Below are positions 27,760 through 37,411 of a stretch of 64,000 nt of DNA, one piece after another. Origin of the DNA: an uncultured Bacteroidales bacterium (lineage in GTDB: Bacteria; Bacteroidota; Bacteroidia; Bacteroidales; UBA932); NCBI GenBank assembly GCA_934691625.1, contig CAKUTA010000009.1, positions 1 through 64,000 on the forward strand, given 5' to 3'. Both the position numbers and the translations under genes were made by a program. The notes beneath the pieces were generated by a model. It was given only the letters and a program-made list of their open reading frames with translations, made no database searches and was not told the origin of the DNA. Position 1 is the stretch's first letter, and each line of letters opens with the position of its first letter.

Positions 27760-29568
27760 ATGAGAAAATATATTGTATTGCTTGCGTCTGCTGCCTTGGC
27801 TCTGACATCTTGCGACAGCTTGCTGGACAAGTCTCCGGAGTCCAAGTTGAGCCCAGAGTCATACTTCAAGACGGCCACTGACTTGCAGCTGTTTACTAAT
27901 CCTCTGTATAATAATCTTTTGGAAAAAACACCATATAGTGTGCAGAGTGATCAGTATATCAACTCGAATCCTTCGGCCTTGGTCAAAGGAGGGACGAACA
28001 GGACTGTGCCAAACTCTGGTGGAAGCTGGACGTGGACTGATTTGCGCAGAATCAATACTTGTCTTGACAACATAAAGATTCATTGTACAGATGCAGATGC
28101 CGCTGCCTTGTATTCCGGCCTCTGCAAGTTCTTCAGAACATACTTCTATTTTGAAAAAGTCCGTAAGTTCGGAGACGTTCCATGGCTTGATCATGAGCCT
28201 GGTACAGATGATGCTGTCATTTATTCCCCACGTGATTCCAGGGAAGTCGTGATGACTCACATGATTGAGGATATCGACGAGGCTATCGCGGCACTTCCGT
28301 CATCATACGGCTCACATAACTATAGAGCTACCAGATGGGCTGCACTTGCACTCAAGGCACGTTTCTGCCTATATGAAGGAACCTATAGAAAATATCACGA
28401 GATTTCCTATCCGGAGCATGATTATAAATACTATCTTCAGCTTTCTTATGAAGCTGCGGACGAAATTATGAAGGATGGGCCGTTCAAGCTATATTCTACA
28501 GGCAATCCTGAATTGGACTATGCTGTCTTGTTCTCCGAGTATGAGGAGTGTACAGATGAGTTTATCCTATCCATCAACTTCGACTATGGCACACAGCTGT
28601 GCCATAATGCTACTGCGATGGCGCTTATGAACAGTATGGGACGTAATAGCCTGACAAAGAAGTTCGTGGATGCTTATCTGATGAAAGATGGCTCTAAATT
28701 TACTGACAAGGAAGGTTGGCAGACAATGCAGTTTCTTGATGAGGTCGCAGACCGCGATCCGCGTCTTGGCCAGACCGTCAGGATCCCTGGCTATGCCAGA
28801 ATCACAGAGGAGGGCGGAGTTTACAAGTACTCTGACCAGAAGTTGGGTGTCGATCCTATGGTTACGTTGACAGGATTCCAGATGGCTAAGTTCCTGATGC
28901 CAGACAACAACCTTTCCAGTGATAAGTTTGACAAATCTTATAACGACCTTTGCGTGTTCAGACTTGGAGAAGTATATCTGAATTTTGCCGAGGCCAGAGC
29001 GGAGGCTGGAGTCATTACTCAGGATGACATTGACCGGTCTATAAACTTGCTCCGTTCACGTGCAGGTATGCCGGGGCTGGATCTTGCAAGTGCGAATGCT
29101 ACTCCTGACCCATATCTTCAGAGCGAGCAGTTCTACCCTAATGTTCAAGGGGACAATGCTGGAGTTATCCTTGAGATCCGTAGGGAAAGAGCGGTCGAGC
29201 TGGCACAGGAAGGCTTCCGTTATGACGATCTGATGCGCTGGAAAGTCGGTCACCTTCTGGCTCAGCCGTATTATGGAATCTATTTTCCTGGTCCAGGGGT
29301 CTATGACATAGATGGCGATGGTCAGAATGACTATTGCCTGTATGAGGATGGTACATCCAAGCCAAAGTCTGACGCTACCGTGATTTTGAAGATTGGGACG
29401 GATCTCGTCTTGAGCGAGGGTGACCATGGCTATGCGCTTCCTCTTAATAGCGTAATCTTCAACTTTAATCCGGAAAGGGATTATCTGTACCCTATTCCAA
29501 TCGATGACCGTACTTTGAATCCTACACTTACCCAGAATCCTGGTTGGGATGATGGACTTGACTTCTAA
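27760..29568 (+). CDS. SusD/RagB-family nutrient-binding lipoprotein
   Basis: The 602-residue product forms the ligand-capturing lid on the SusC barrel at the cell surface. It has a lipoprotein signal (LALTSC, Cys 18), an opening typical of the family (DSLLDKSPESKLSPESYF), the helical SusD core with FRTYFYFEKVRKFGDVPW near residue 127-144, and a C-terminal part with EIRRERAVELAQEGFRYDDLMRW near residue 470. The end (NPTLTQNPGW) is the usual RagB/SusD terminus. ATG 27760 lies 22 bp after the susC1 stop; longer in-frame starts overlap susC1 and are rejected. Confidence 0.95.
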   Translation: MRKYIVLLASAALALTSCDSLLDKSPESKLSPESYFKTATDLQLFTNPLYNNLLEKTPYSVQSDQYINSNPSALVKGGTNRTVPNSGGSWTWTDLRRINTCLDNIKIHCTDADAAALYSGLCKFFRTYFYFEKVRKFGDVPWLDHEPGTDDAVIYSPRDSREVVMTHMIEDIDEAIAALPSSYGSHNYRATRWAALALKARFCLYEGTYRKYHEISYPEHDYKYYLQLSYEAADEIMKDGPFKLYSTGNPELDYAVLFSEYEECTDEFILSINFDYGTQLCHNATAMALMNSMGRNSLTKKFVDAYLMKDGSKFTDKEGWQTMQFLDEVADRDPRLGQTVRIPGYARITEEGGVYKYSDQKLGVDPMVTLTGFQMAKFLMPDNNLSSDKFDKSYNDLCVFRLGEVYLNFAEARAEAGVITQDDIDRSINLLRSRAGMPGLDLASANATPDPYLQSEQFYPNVQGDNAGVILEIRRERAVELAQEGFRYDDLMRWKVGHLLAQPYYGIYFPGPGVYDIDGDGQNDYCLYEDGTSKPKSDATVILKIGTDLVLSEGDHGYALPLNSVIFNFNPERDYLYPIPIDDRTLNPTLTQNPGWDDGLDF

Positions 29569-29582
29569 AACTATTGACAGAT

Positions 29583-32500
29583 ATGAGATTTTTTAAATAT
29601 TTTCTGATTCCGTTCGTCACTTCCGCGATGGCTCTTGCCTCTTGCGGAACAGAAGAGAACGAGGAATCCAAGGCAATACTTGCCGGAGACTCCGAGATTG
29701 TAGTGCCGGCTGCTGCTGCGACCAGGACTGTTACAATTTATGCGGACGGCTCCTGGATTGCGGATGTCACTGATTCTTGGCTTGACATTGAACCGACAAG
29801 CGGCTTCGGAACGGTGGACATCACATTGACTGTAGATGAAAACTTTGAAGATGCACCACGTGAGGCTCAGATAATTATCAGGGGCTCTTCAGCATTGGAC
29901 GATGTCGAGATTTCTGTAAGGCAGAAGAATGACAGGTTCCGGGAAGTTACAGCAAAGACTGTTACTGAAGCCCTGTCTCTGAAAGATGGTGATCTGGTGA
30001 AACTGTCTGAGTGTCAGATCATGGCATTGAGCCCGGAAGGCTTTGTCGTAAGCGATGGCACCAGTAATCTCCTGATTCTGGGCTCTGACTCTTCTCTGAA
30101 GGCAGGCACCAGGCTGACGCTGACCGGAGATGCTGTCACTTATGGCGATCTCGTTGCTGTTCAGCTGGAGGATGCATTTGCTCTCTCTGAAGATGAAGTG
30201 TCTTATCCTGAAGCTGTGGATGTGACAGAAACAGAGAATTATGCACCTGGAAAAGTGGAGTATATATCAGCTACTGTCTCTTTCGCTACTGGCGGAGTGC
30301 TCAATATTGACGGGCGAAAATTTGCAAGCCTTTTCAATAATACTGATGACTTTAATACTCAATATACGTTCCATAAGGTTTTCATTACCGGCTATTATAT
30401 CGGTACGGCAGACGGGCTTCATTCCATTATGTCCGTGTCTATAGCGGACAAAGGTCTGGAAGCGATTCCGTATCTTCAGTTCGAGATCGGCACCGACGCA
30501 TTCAAGACTGCCAACTCGAAGTTCTCCGAGACCCATTCTTTCAATTCAAGCACAGGAACCACAGGATATATCAAGTATGTCACAAGCAATCTTGAGGGAA
30601 GTGATCCTGATGGTGTGTTCAAGATGGATATCAGCGGTAATGATCCTCGTTGTACCGGTCCTTGGGAGGGTGACTATTGGGATATCGTAGGCTCTACTGC
30701 TGTAAAGGCAAACACTGAATTCCGTGTTCAGTTCGGTGCCAGGGTTTCCGCATCAGGTCCTAAGTATTGGACTCTCGAGTATCTTGACGGTACTGTCTGG
30801 AAACCGGCCGGAACAGTGAAGACAGCTGACATCACGACAGGCAAGATCACTTATACCCACTCCATGAATGCCGATGGCAATACCAATATTATTGTAGATG
30901 AGGCTTTCAAGATTACGAAAAATATGGATCAGCTCAACCTCAGATTCCGTTGCATGTCTTCGTGGAGAGCCAATGACAAGGGAGTGCTTCAGAAGAGAAA
31001 TACCGGCTCCGCGCGTCTTTCAGTAAATAGCGGTGCATCTTCTACAAATAAGGTGACAGCTCCTCAACCAAGCATTCTTATTACTGAGATGGGTGATGGT
31101 AATGCCACCGTGGATCCTGAGCCGGAGTATGCGGACATCAAGCTTTCTGCAGAACTGCTGACTTTCGAGGGAACACCTGATGCGGCTAAGACTTTGACAG
31201 TTACATCCGACCATGACTTTACTGCCAGCGCGAATGTCGATTGGCTGTCACTCAGCGAAACAGAAGGTGCTGCCGGCGAGGCTGTGGACATTATCGTCAC
31301 ATGTGAACCAAGTGAACTTTCTACTCTTCGCGAAGGCAAAATTACCATCGTATCAGGAGATTCGAGCGTAGATGTCTATGTCGTTCAGTCTGCTGCCGGC
31401 GGTGAACTTGATCCTCTCATCAGCATCTCCAGTGGAAATACTATAGCGGTTCTCGGCCAGGGCGCTGATTTCGAGGCTAAAGTTCAAGCTAACGTCTCTT
31501 TTGAAACTGAAATCAGCGCAGATTGGATAACAGCTGTGCCGACGGCTTCAACGCAGGCGGTTGTTGAAACAAGGGTTCTCAAGTTCAATGCAGCTCCGAA
31601 CCTTACCGGTGTGGCGAGGACAGGGACAATCCGCTTCTATAAGGATAATATCGAGTCGGTGCTTACTGTCAGTCAGGATAAGTTCGAGCCGACAATTTCT
31701 GTAGTGCCTGTTGGACGTGCTACAATCAGCGGACTTGGAACAACTCTGAAGTATAAGATTTCATCGAATGTGGATTTCACGGTTTCTTCATCTGAATCAT
31801 GGGTTTCACTTCCTGTATCAGAGGCTAAGGCGGGAGAGTATGAAGTTCCTGTCACTTTTGCTGCCAATGCTGGTGCAGAAGCCCGGACGGCGACCGTGAC
31901 ATTCAGGAATGCCGAATATTCGTATGAGTATCCTGTCGTTCTCAAGCAGTTCGCTGCAGGTGTTATCCTTGATGAAGACTTCTCTTGGGTTGCTCCTTAT
32001 GCCCATGCATATAATGCTGCCCATGCCGATGCTCCGATTGGAGACTTTATTGCAAGTGGCTTGACTGGTGCCAATGCACCGGCAGTTTCATCTCTGGGCT
32101 TAGACTTCGTAAATGAAGCCTCTGCCAGAGGGTATTCTGAAGCACAGCTGAAGGCTGGTTCGTCGGCAATGTTCATCCAGGGCTCATACGAGACAGGCTG
32201 GTATTTCAAGTTTGGAAAGAAAAGTATCAACACAGGACTGGCTCTTGCCTCTTTGGATGCTGATGGAACTGTAGATGTGAAAGTAACATTCAAATGGGCA
32301 GCTCATTATGGTGGCACTTTCAAACTTGATGCGGCGAATCCATGCGTCAAGATTGAAGGCTCAGGCAAGATTGAGGATGGAGTTTCTGATACGGAAAGCA
32401 AGGCGTTCACCACATCCCAGAAGTCTTATCCAGAAGGCGCGGACAAGTTTACTAGCGCTGATCATAGTTGGACTGAGAGTTCAGTGGTCATCCGTGGAAT

Positions 32501-32594
32501 AAAGGCGGATACGAAATTTTCTTTCGTCCCGTCCAGTGCTTTGACATACACCCGCTTCCATTTCGGGGGACTCAAAGTGGAAGTTGTCAGATAA
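29583..32594 (+). CDS. Multi-BACON-domain surface lipoprotein
   Basis: The 1003-residue protein has a lipoprotein signal (ALASC, Cys 21). BACON-like beta-sandwich modules lie near residues 30-115, 515-605, 610-700 and 705-790, each with a W-(L/I/V) pair such as DSWLDIEP, VDWLSLSE, ADWITAVP and SESWVSLP. Between the first two is an OB-like region (about 118-280, DGDLVKLSECQIMALSPEGF) of DUF5689 style, followed by a further beta module (about 290-500). The C-terminal region (about 795-1003) is beta-rich and unassigned. BACON domains in gut Bacteroidota are thought to bind carbohydrate or mucin. It is probably the surface ligand-binding partner of the SusCD pair. ATG 29583 is preferred to TTG 29574. 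Confidence 0.8.
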   Translation: MRFFKYFLIPFVTSAMALASCGTEENEESKAILAGDSEIVVPAAAATRTVTIYADGSWIADVTDSWLDIEPTSGFGTVDITLTVDENFEDAPREAQIIIRGSSALDDVEISVRQKNDRFREVTAKTVTEALSLKDGDLVKLSECQIMALSPEGFVVSDGTSNLLILGSDSSLKAGTRLTLTGDAVTYGDLVAVQLEDAFALSEDEVSYPEAVDVTETENYAPGKVEYISATVSFATGGVLNIDGRKFASLFNNTDDFNTQYTFHKVFITGYYIGTADGLHSIMSVSIADKGLEAIPYLQFEIGTDAFKTANSKFSETHSFNSSTGTTGYIKYVTSNLEGSDPDGVFKMDISGNDPRCTGPWEGDYWDIVGSTAVKANTEFRVQFGARVSASGPKYWTLEYLDGTVWKPAGTVKTADITTGKITYTHSMNADGNTNIIVDEAFKITKNMDQLNLRFRCMSSWRANDKGVLQKRNTGSARLSVNSGASSTNKVTAPQPSILITEMGDGNATVDPEPEYADIKLSAELLTFEGTPDAAKTLTVTSDHDFTASANVDWLSLSETEGAAGEAVDIIVTCEPSELSTLREGKITIVSGDSSVDVYVVQSAAGGELDPLISISSGNTIAVLGQGADFEAKVQANVSFETEISADWITAVPTASTQAVVETRVLKFNAAPNLTGVARTGTIRFYKDNIESVLTVSQDKFEPTISVVPVGRATISGLGTTLKYKISSNVDFTVSSSESWVSLPVSEAKAGEYEVPVTFAANAGAEARTATVTFRNAEYSYEYPVVLKQFAAGVILDEDFSWVAPYAHAYNAAHADAPIGDFIASGLTGANAPAVSSLGLDFVNEASARGYSEAQLKAGSSAMFIQGSYETGWYFKFGKKSINTGLALASLDADGTVDVKVTFKWAAHYGGTFKLDAANPCVKIEGSGKIEDGVSDTESKAFTTSQKSYPEGADKFTSADHSWTESSVVIRGIKADTKFSFVPSSALTYTRFHFGGLKVEVVR

Positions 32595-32632
32595 ACTCTA
32601 ACTTAATTAAATACTCACGATTCTTCCGGGAA

Positions 32633-32658
32633 AGCTGAATGCTGCCCGGAAGTTTTTT
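32633..32658 (+). terminator. Terminator between BACON gene and phosphoesterase gene
   Basis: CTTCCGGG (32633-32640) pairs with CCCGGAAG (32645-32652), followed by six T. It would reduce read-through from susC1-susD-BACON into the phosphoesterase. A near copy follows the phosphoesterase gene. Confidence 0.8.
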
Positions 32659-32670
32659 CAAACATAAAAT

Positions 32671-34641
32671 ATGAAGCGTTTTAGATTATTTTTATCTTTA
32701 GTCCTGTGTCTTGCGGGACTGGCTGTCGTTTCATGCAAGAGCGGAGATGATACCAATAAGCCTTTAGATGTTCAGTTCAGGGTTCCTGAAGAGGTCTCTA
32801 TAAACTTCGGAGCTACGACTTTCGATTTCAGAATCCAGTTCGGCAAAGCGCCACTGCAGACAGACAAGATTGTCTTCGAAAGTTCTGCGCATGAAAAGAA
32901 CGAGTGCGAGATACTTTCAGTCTCAGATAAGACTTTTACCATAGCCTTGTTTGATGGCATATCGACAGATACGTATGAAGTTTCCATAAGGCGTGGAAGC
33001 CAGGTGATGGTCGCCGGCACTATGAAGGTCACCATTACAGGTGATGGGGTGGAACCGGCGGCCGGTGCTACGGTGTATGGACGAATCTCATGTGACGGCG
33101 TTGGCGTTTCTGGCGTTGTCGTATCGGATGGGTATGAGGTGGTGCAGACTGATGAGAACGGCGTATATCAGCTTCCGTCGAAGAAAGAGCTGAAATATGT
33201 ATTCATGTCAGTCCCATCCGGCTATGAACCTGCATCAGAAGGAGTCCTTCCTAAAATATATGCCGCTTTGACGAAGAACAGTCTTACGGCGGAACGTGCC
33301 GATTTCATTCTTAAGAAAGTGGATAACCAGGACAAGTACAAGGTTTTCTTCCTTGGTGACATGCACCTGGCGAACAGGACCAACGACTTGTCGCAGTTCA
33401 CAGCATTCACAAACGACTGGAATCTTTACAGGGATGCCCATAAAGGCGAGACTATGTACGCCATTACCCTTGGCGATATGACTTGGGATCTGTACTGGTA
33501 TTCTAAGAATTATCAGCTTCCTCAGTATGTCGAGGATATGAACAGGCGTGTGTCTGATATCCTGATATATCATACAATGGGCAACCATGACAATGATATG
33601 AAGGCTGTCGGCAACTGGAATGCGAAGCTTCCGTATGTGGACAACATCTCGCCTGATTATTACTCATTCAATATCGGCAAGGTTCATTATATTGTCCTGG
33701 ATGACATTGACTGCAAGGACTATAATGGCGATGAGTCCCGTAACTATACGAAGGACCTTCCTCAGGAGCAGATTGACTGGCTGAAAAAGGATCTGCAGTA
33801 TGTGGATAAAGCTACACCGCTTATCATAATGATGCATGCCCAGGTATTCTATCCTAGCGGCATCAATACCTATAAGATGGATCATGATGCGACAAGCACG
33901 AAAGCATTGTTCTCGGCGGTGGCAGATTATAAGGTTCATTATGTGACCGGGCATACTCATACCATTTTCAATGCCCTTCCTGGTGAGACTGCATCGGTAG
34001 GAGCCGCGAATACGTATGAACATAATGCCGGCTCTATTTGCGCCTCATGGTGGTGGTCCGGAAATCTTACAGATGGTGTATATGTCAGCCTGGACGGTGC
34101 GCCGGGAGGCTACAGCATCTGGGATATCAACGGCACAGAATTCAAGTGGAAGTACAAGGCCACAGAAAAGGATGAGACCTACCAGTTCCGTTCATACGAC
34201 TTGAACAATGTATCGGTATCTTATGATGATGTTCCTCTGCTTAAAGACGCAAAGATGAAGGATGTATTCTCCAAATATGTATCAGCCTATCCGGTGAGCA
34301 AGAAGAACGAAGTCCTTATCAATATCTGGAACTGGGCATCGGACTGGACTCTGGAAGTGACTGATGAAACAGGGAAAGAACTGAAATGGACAAAGTGTCT
34401 TGCTTATGATCCGCTTCATCTGAAAGCATTGACCATCAAGAGATTCAATAAAGACATCACATCGGCTCCAAGCTTTATTACAGAAAACAGCATGCCGCAT
34501 TTCTTTAAGGTCGCAGCTGACAATGAAGATATTGACTTGACAATCAAGGTTACGGATTCATTTGGTAATGTATATACAGAGAACATGGCTCGCCCTAAGG
34601 CGTTCAATACATTGACTGATGCGGACCTGAAGTCATATTAA
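32671..34641 (+). CDS. Calcineurin-like phosphoesterase lipoprotein (MetallophosN/Metallophos_C type)
   Basis: The 656-residue product is an exported metal-dependent phosphoesterase. It has a lipoprotein signal (AVVSC, Cys 22), an N-terminal beta region that includes VYGRISCDGVGVSGVVVSDG (about 130-150, the MetallophosN style), and a catalytic core with all metal-binding blocks: GDMH (229), GDMTWD (267), GNHDND (304), MMHAQ (387) and GHTHT (427). A C-terminal beta domain (about 490-656) completes the layout. Substrate unknown; phosphomonoester or diester hydrolysis follows from the family. It lies 76 bp after the BACON gene, behind a terminator, so it may be partly uncoupled from the operon. 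Confidence 0.92.
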   Translation: MKRFRLFLSLVLCLAGLAVVSCKSGDDTNKPLDVQFRVPEEVSINFGATTFDFRIQFGKAPLQTDKIVFESSAHEKNECEILSVSDKTFTIALFDGISTDTYEVSIRRGSQVMVAGTMKVTITGDGVEPAAGATVYGRISCDGVGVSGVVVSDGYEVVQTDENGVYQLPSKKELKYVFMSVPSGYEPASEGVLPKIYAALTKNSLTAERADFILKKVDNQDKYKVFFLGDMHLANRTNDLSQFTAFTNDWNLYRDAHKGETMYAITLGDMTWDLYWYSKNYQLPQYVEDMNRRVSDILIYHTMGNHDNDMKAVGNWNAKLPYVDNISPDYYSFNIGKVHYIVLDDIDCKDYNGDESRNYTKDLPQEQIDWLKKDLQYVDKATPLIIMMHAQVFYPSGINTYKMDHDATSTKALFSAVADYKVHYVTGHTHTIFNALPGETASVGAANTYEHNAGSICASWWWSGNLTDGVYVSLDGAPGGYSIWDINGTEFKWKYKATEKDETYQFRSYDLNNVSVSYDDVPLLKDAKMKDVFSKYVSAYPVSKKNEVLINIWNWASDWTLEVTDETGKELKWTKCLAYDPLHLKALTIKRFNKDITSAPSFITENSMPHFFKVAADNEDIDLTIKVTDSFGNVYTENMARPKAFNTLTDADLKSY

Positions 34642-34656
34642 CAAATACTCACGACT

Positions 34657-34695
34657 CTTCCGGGACGGCTCCCCAGCCTTTCCGGAAGTTTTTTT
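34657..34695 (+). terminator. Terminator of the phosphoesterase gene
   Basis: CTTCCGGGA (34657-34665) pairs with TCCGGAAG (34681-34688), followed by seven T. The sequence leading into it (AAATACTCACGA) is shared with the terminator at 32633. Confidence 0.85.
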
Positions 34696-34697
34696 AT

Positions 34698-34705
34698 TAT
34701 CTTTG
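34698..34705 (+). promoter_or_regulatory. -7 box of folP promoter
   Basis: TATCTTTG matches TAnnTTTG exactly, immediately after the preceding terminator. The start would be near 34712, leaving a leader of about 23 nt. Confidence 0.65.
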
Positions 34706-34734
34706 TAATAATATAGTGCCTCAATATTGATAAA

Positions 34735-35601
34735 ATGAACATTGACAGGAAGATAGACGTGATGGGAATCATAAACCTCACGGACAACTCATATTTCGCG
34801 GAAAGCCGCTGCCTGGATGCGGACGGCAACGATGACCTCACACGCATAACCGGCCGTGCCGGGAAGATGATACAGGACGGCGCCACGATTCTTGACATCG
34901 GCGCTTGCTCCACCAGGCCTGGCTCCGACCCTGTCGGCGAAAACGAGGAATGGCGCAGGCTCGCACCGGCATTGACAGCCATCCGCAAGGCATTCCCTGA
35001 CATCTCCATCTCGGTCGATACCTACTGGTCATCCGTTGTCCGCCGCACCTATGACCTTATCGGCAGGTTCATTGTCAACGACGTCACAGCCGGTGAAGGC
35101 ATGTATGAGAAGGTCAATGCTTCCGGAACTTCCGATGAACTGGGCGAGATGCTCCGGACCGTGGCTGAACTTGATCTCCCGTTCGTGGCAATGCACATGC
35201 GCGGAAATCCGAAGACAATGCAGACTCTCACGGAATATGGCGATGTCACCTCCGATGTTGTGGACTATTTCCGCGGCTTTGCCGCCAGGGCGGAGTCTGC
35301 AGGAGTGAAGGACTGGATCCTGGACCCCGGATTCGGTTTCGCCAAGACTGTTGATCAGAACTATCAGCTCCTGCGGGAACTGGATCATTTCTCCATTTTC
35401 GGCAAGCGTATCCTGGTGGGAATGTCGCGCAAGAGCATGATATTCAGAAAATTCGATATAACTCCGGAAGAATCGCTTCCTGCCACGCAGGTGCTGCATT
35501 ATAAGGCATTGTGCCTTGGCGCAGACATCCTCCGTGTCCACGATGTGGCGGAAGCTGTGCGCACAGTGGCGCTATACCGGGAACTGGAAATGCGGCAGTA
35601 G
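34735..35601 (+). CDS. folP: Dihydropteroate synthase
   Basis: DHPS joins pterin pyrophosphate and p-aminobenzoate in folate synthesis and is the sulfonamide target. The 288-residue product has DIGACSTRPGS (near 55), SVDTYW (near 94), NDVTAGEG, MHMRGNPKTMQ (near 155), DPGFGFAKT (near 200), VGMSRKS and RVHDV near the end. The first active-site loop is unusual: it reads VMGIINLTDNSYF where most enzymes have NVTPDSF. The Pro and Asp are replaced by Asp and Asn, and the Phe by Tyr. All other motifs are intact, so it is probably functional. It has its own promoter. Confidence 0.93.
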   Translation: MNIDRKIDVMGIINLTDNSYFAESRCLDADGNDDLTRITGRAGKMIQDGATILDIGACSTRPGSDPVGENEEWRRLAPALTAIRKAFPDISISVDTYWSSVVRRTYDLIGRFIVNDVTAGEGMYEKVNASGTSDELGEMLRTVAELDLPFVAMHMRGNPKTMQTLTEYGDVTSDVVDYFRGFAARAESAGVKDWILDPGFGFAKTVDQNYQLLRELDHFSIFGKRILVGMSRKSMIFRKFDITPEESLPATQVLHYKALCLGADILRVHDVAEAVRTVALYRELEMRQ

Positions 35602-35668
35602 GGGACATCCTGTTCAGTCATATTGCTAAAAAGGCCAGGAATGGGTTTCCAAATCCTCGACTTCTTAT

Positions 35669-35676
35669 TAAATTTG
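35669..35676 (+). promoter_or_regulatory. -7 box of purB promoter
   Basis: TAAATTTG matches TAnnTTTG exactly, about 50 bp before the purB ATG. No -33 box was identified. Confidence 0.6.
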
Positions 35677-35725
35677 CATTTCCTCTGTCGGAGCCTGGTG
35701 GCTTCGACACATAAAATTTTGACAA

Positions 35726-37066
35726 ATGGACACACATTCCCTTTTGGCAGTATCCCCGGTCGATGGCCGCTACGCCTCCAAGACAGAACCGCTGAAAAGC
35801 TACTTCAGCGAATTCGCATTGATAAGATACCGTATCCGCGTGGAGATAGAATACTTCATCGCTCTCTGCGAGATCCCGTTGCCGCAGCTTTCAGACATCG
35901 ACAAGGGCAAGTATGGGGCAATGCGCGATATCTATCTGAACCTCACCCCAGAGCAGGCGATGGAGGTAAAGGAGATCGAGAAGACCACGAACCACGATGT
36001 GAAGGCTGTGGAGTATTTCATCAAGAGGCACTTCCACGGGCTCGGGCTGGACAAGTGGTCTGAATTTGTCCATTTCGGACTGACATCGCAGGACATTAAC
36101 AACACCTCGCAGCCTCTCATGCTTAAAGAGGCGATGGAGCATGCCTATATGCCAGCATTGAAAGAAATCCTGGATATCATCTCAGGCATGGCTGAACAGT
36201 GGAAGGATATCCCGATGCTCGCCAAGACACATGGGCAGCCGGCATCCCCGACCAGGCTTGGAAAGGAGTTCAAGGTCTATCAGGTACGTCTGGAGGAGCA
36301 GCTCAGGCAGTTCTCGCTCCTTACATATCCTGCCAAGTTCGGCGGCGCCACTGGCAATATGAATGCCCACAAGGTCGCATACCCGGGCATCGACTGGATA
36401 ACCTTCGGCAATGAATTCGTCGCATCCCTCGGACTGAAGCGCTCGTTCCCGACCACGCAGATAGAGCACTACGATAATCTTGCAGCTATCTTCGACTGCC
36501 TGCGCCGTATCAACACCATATTGATAGACCTCTGCCGTGACATCTGGACATATATCTCCATGGAGTACTTCAAGCAGAAAGTAAACAAGAACGAGGTCGG
36601 CTCATCGGCAATGCCTCACAAGGTGAACCCTATCGACTTCGAGAATGCGGAAGGAAACTTCGGAATGGCTGACGCCATATTCACGTTCCTGTCAATGAAG
36701 CTGCCTATCTCCCGTCTTCAGCGCGACCTCACAGACTCTACCGTCCTCAGAAATGTCGGTGTCCCGCTAGCGCATGGGCTTATCGCGTTCGCGTCGCTTA
36801 AGAAAGGCCTCGGCAAGCTTATTCTCAATGAAGATGCTCTCCAGGCAGACCTGCACCGTAACTGGGCAGTCGTAGCCGAAGCCATCCAGACGATTCTCCG
36901 CCGTGAAGGCTACCCGAACCCTTATGAAACTCTCAAGGCTTTGACCCGTACAGGAAGCGTAATCGACGAGAGCACCATCGAGACCTTCATCGACGGCCTG
37001 GATGTCAGCGATGCCGTGAAAGCCGAGCTCCGTCAGATCACCCCTTGGAGCTACACGGGATTCTAG
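35726..37066 (+). CDS. purB: Adenylosuccinate lyase
   Basis: PurB catalyses two steps of purine synthesis, cleaving SAICAR and adenylosuccinate with release of fumarate. The 446-residue product carries the fumarase/aspartase signature GSSAMPHKVNP near residue 291, TNHDVKAVEYF near 90 and THGQPASPTRLGKE near 169. These match the E. coli-type longer PurB. The start MDTHSLLAVSPVDGRYASKT is the canonical opening. It is a single gene 124 bp after folP. Confidence 0.97.
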   Translation: MDTHSLLAVSPVDGRYASKTEPLKSYFSEFALIRYRIRVEIEYFIALCEIPLPQLSDIDKGKYGAMRDIYLNLTPEQAMEVKEIEKTTNHDVKAVEYFIKRHFHGLGLDKWSEFVHFGLTSQDINNTSQPLMLKEAMEHAYMPALKEILDIISGMAEQWKDIPMLAKTHGQPASPTRLGKEFKVYQVRLEEQLRQFSLLTYPAKFGGATGNMNAHKVAYPGIDWITFGNEFVASLGLKRSFPTTQIEHYDNLAAIFDCLRRINTILIDLCRDIWTYISMEYFKQKVNKNEVGSSAMPHKVNPIDFENAEGNFGMADAIFTFLSMKLPISRLQRDLTDSTVLRNVGVPLAHGLIAFASLKKGLGKLILNEDALQADLHRNWAVVAEAIQTILRREGYPNPYETLKALTRTGSVIDESTIETFIDGLDVSDAVKAELRQITPWSYTGF

Positions 37067-37411
37067 CGGCAGCGGTCGGCTGTCTGCTCTCAAGGCTACC
37101 AGCCATGACCGGGTAACTGCCTGCTGAGGTTGATTATCAGATAGTTACAAAACTCAAATGTCAGTACTCGTGACTTTGAAAAATGTAATCAATTGATAAT
37201 CAATGTTGCCTGCTCGTGACATTGAAAACGAAAATTGCTGGAGAACCGCAACTTCTTCGGCAATTTTATTGTATACGGGCGGGCGTCAGCTGCGGCTATG
37301 CATTAGAAACGTTACAGTCAGCCTTGCTGTAAATTGGTCGAAAAAAATATTCTGTCGGGAGAATGTTATGAAAAAAGTTAAAAAAATGTTACAACTTGTC
37401 ATGAAAAAGTG
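37067..37411. promoter_or_regulatory. Intergenic region with hairpin and direct repeats upstream of DUF3575 operon
   Basis: No gene is seen. A long hairpin at 37231-37267 (AAAATTGC with GCAATTTT, extended by wobble pairs to about 15 bp) may terminate purB transcription, although only a short T run follows. CTCGTGACNTTGAAAA occurs twice (37167-37182 and 37213-37228), 46 bp apart, and could be an operator for the downstream surface-protein operon. Confidence 0.45.

Noticed and set aside
26895-27878. A 327-codon open frame antisense to susC1
   Set aside because: It lies entirely opposite susC1 and the start of susD1, has no recognisable domain, and no promoter or start context; it reflects codon use of the real genes.
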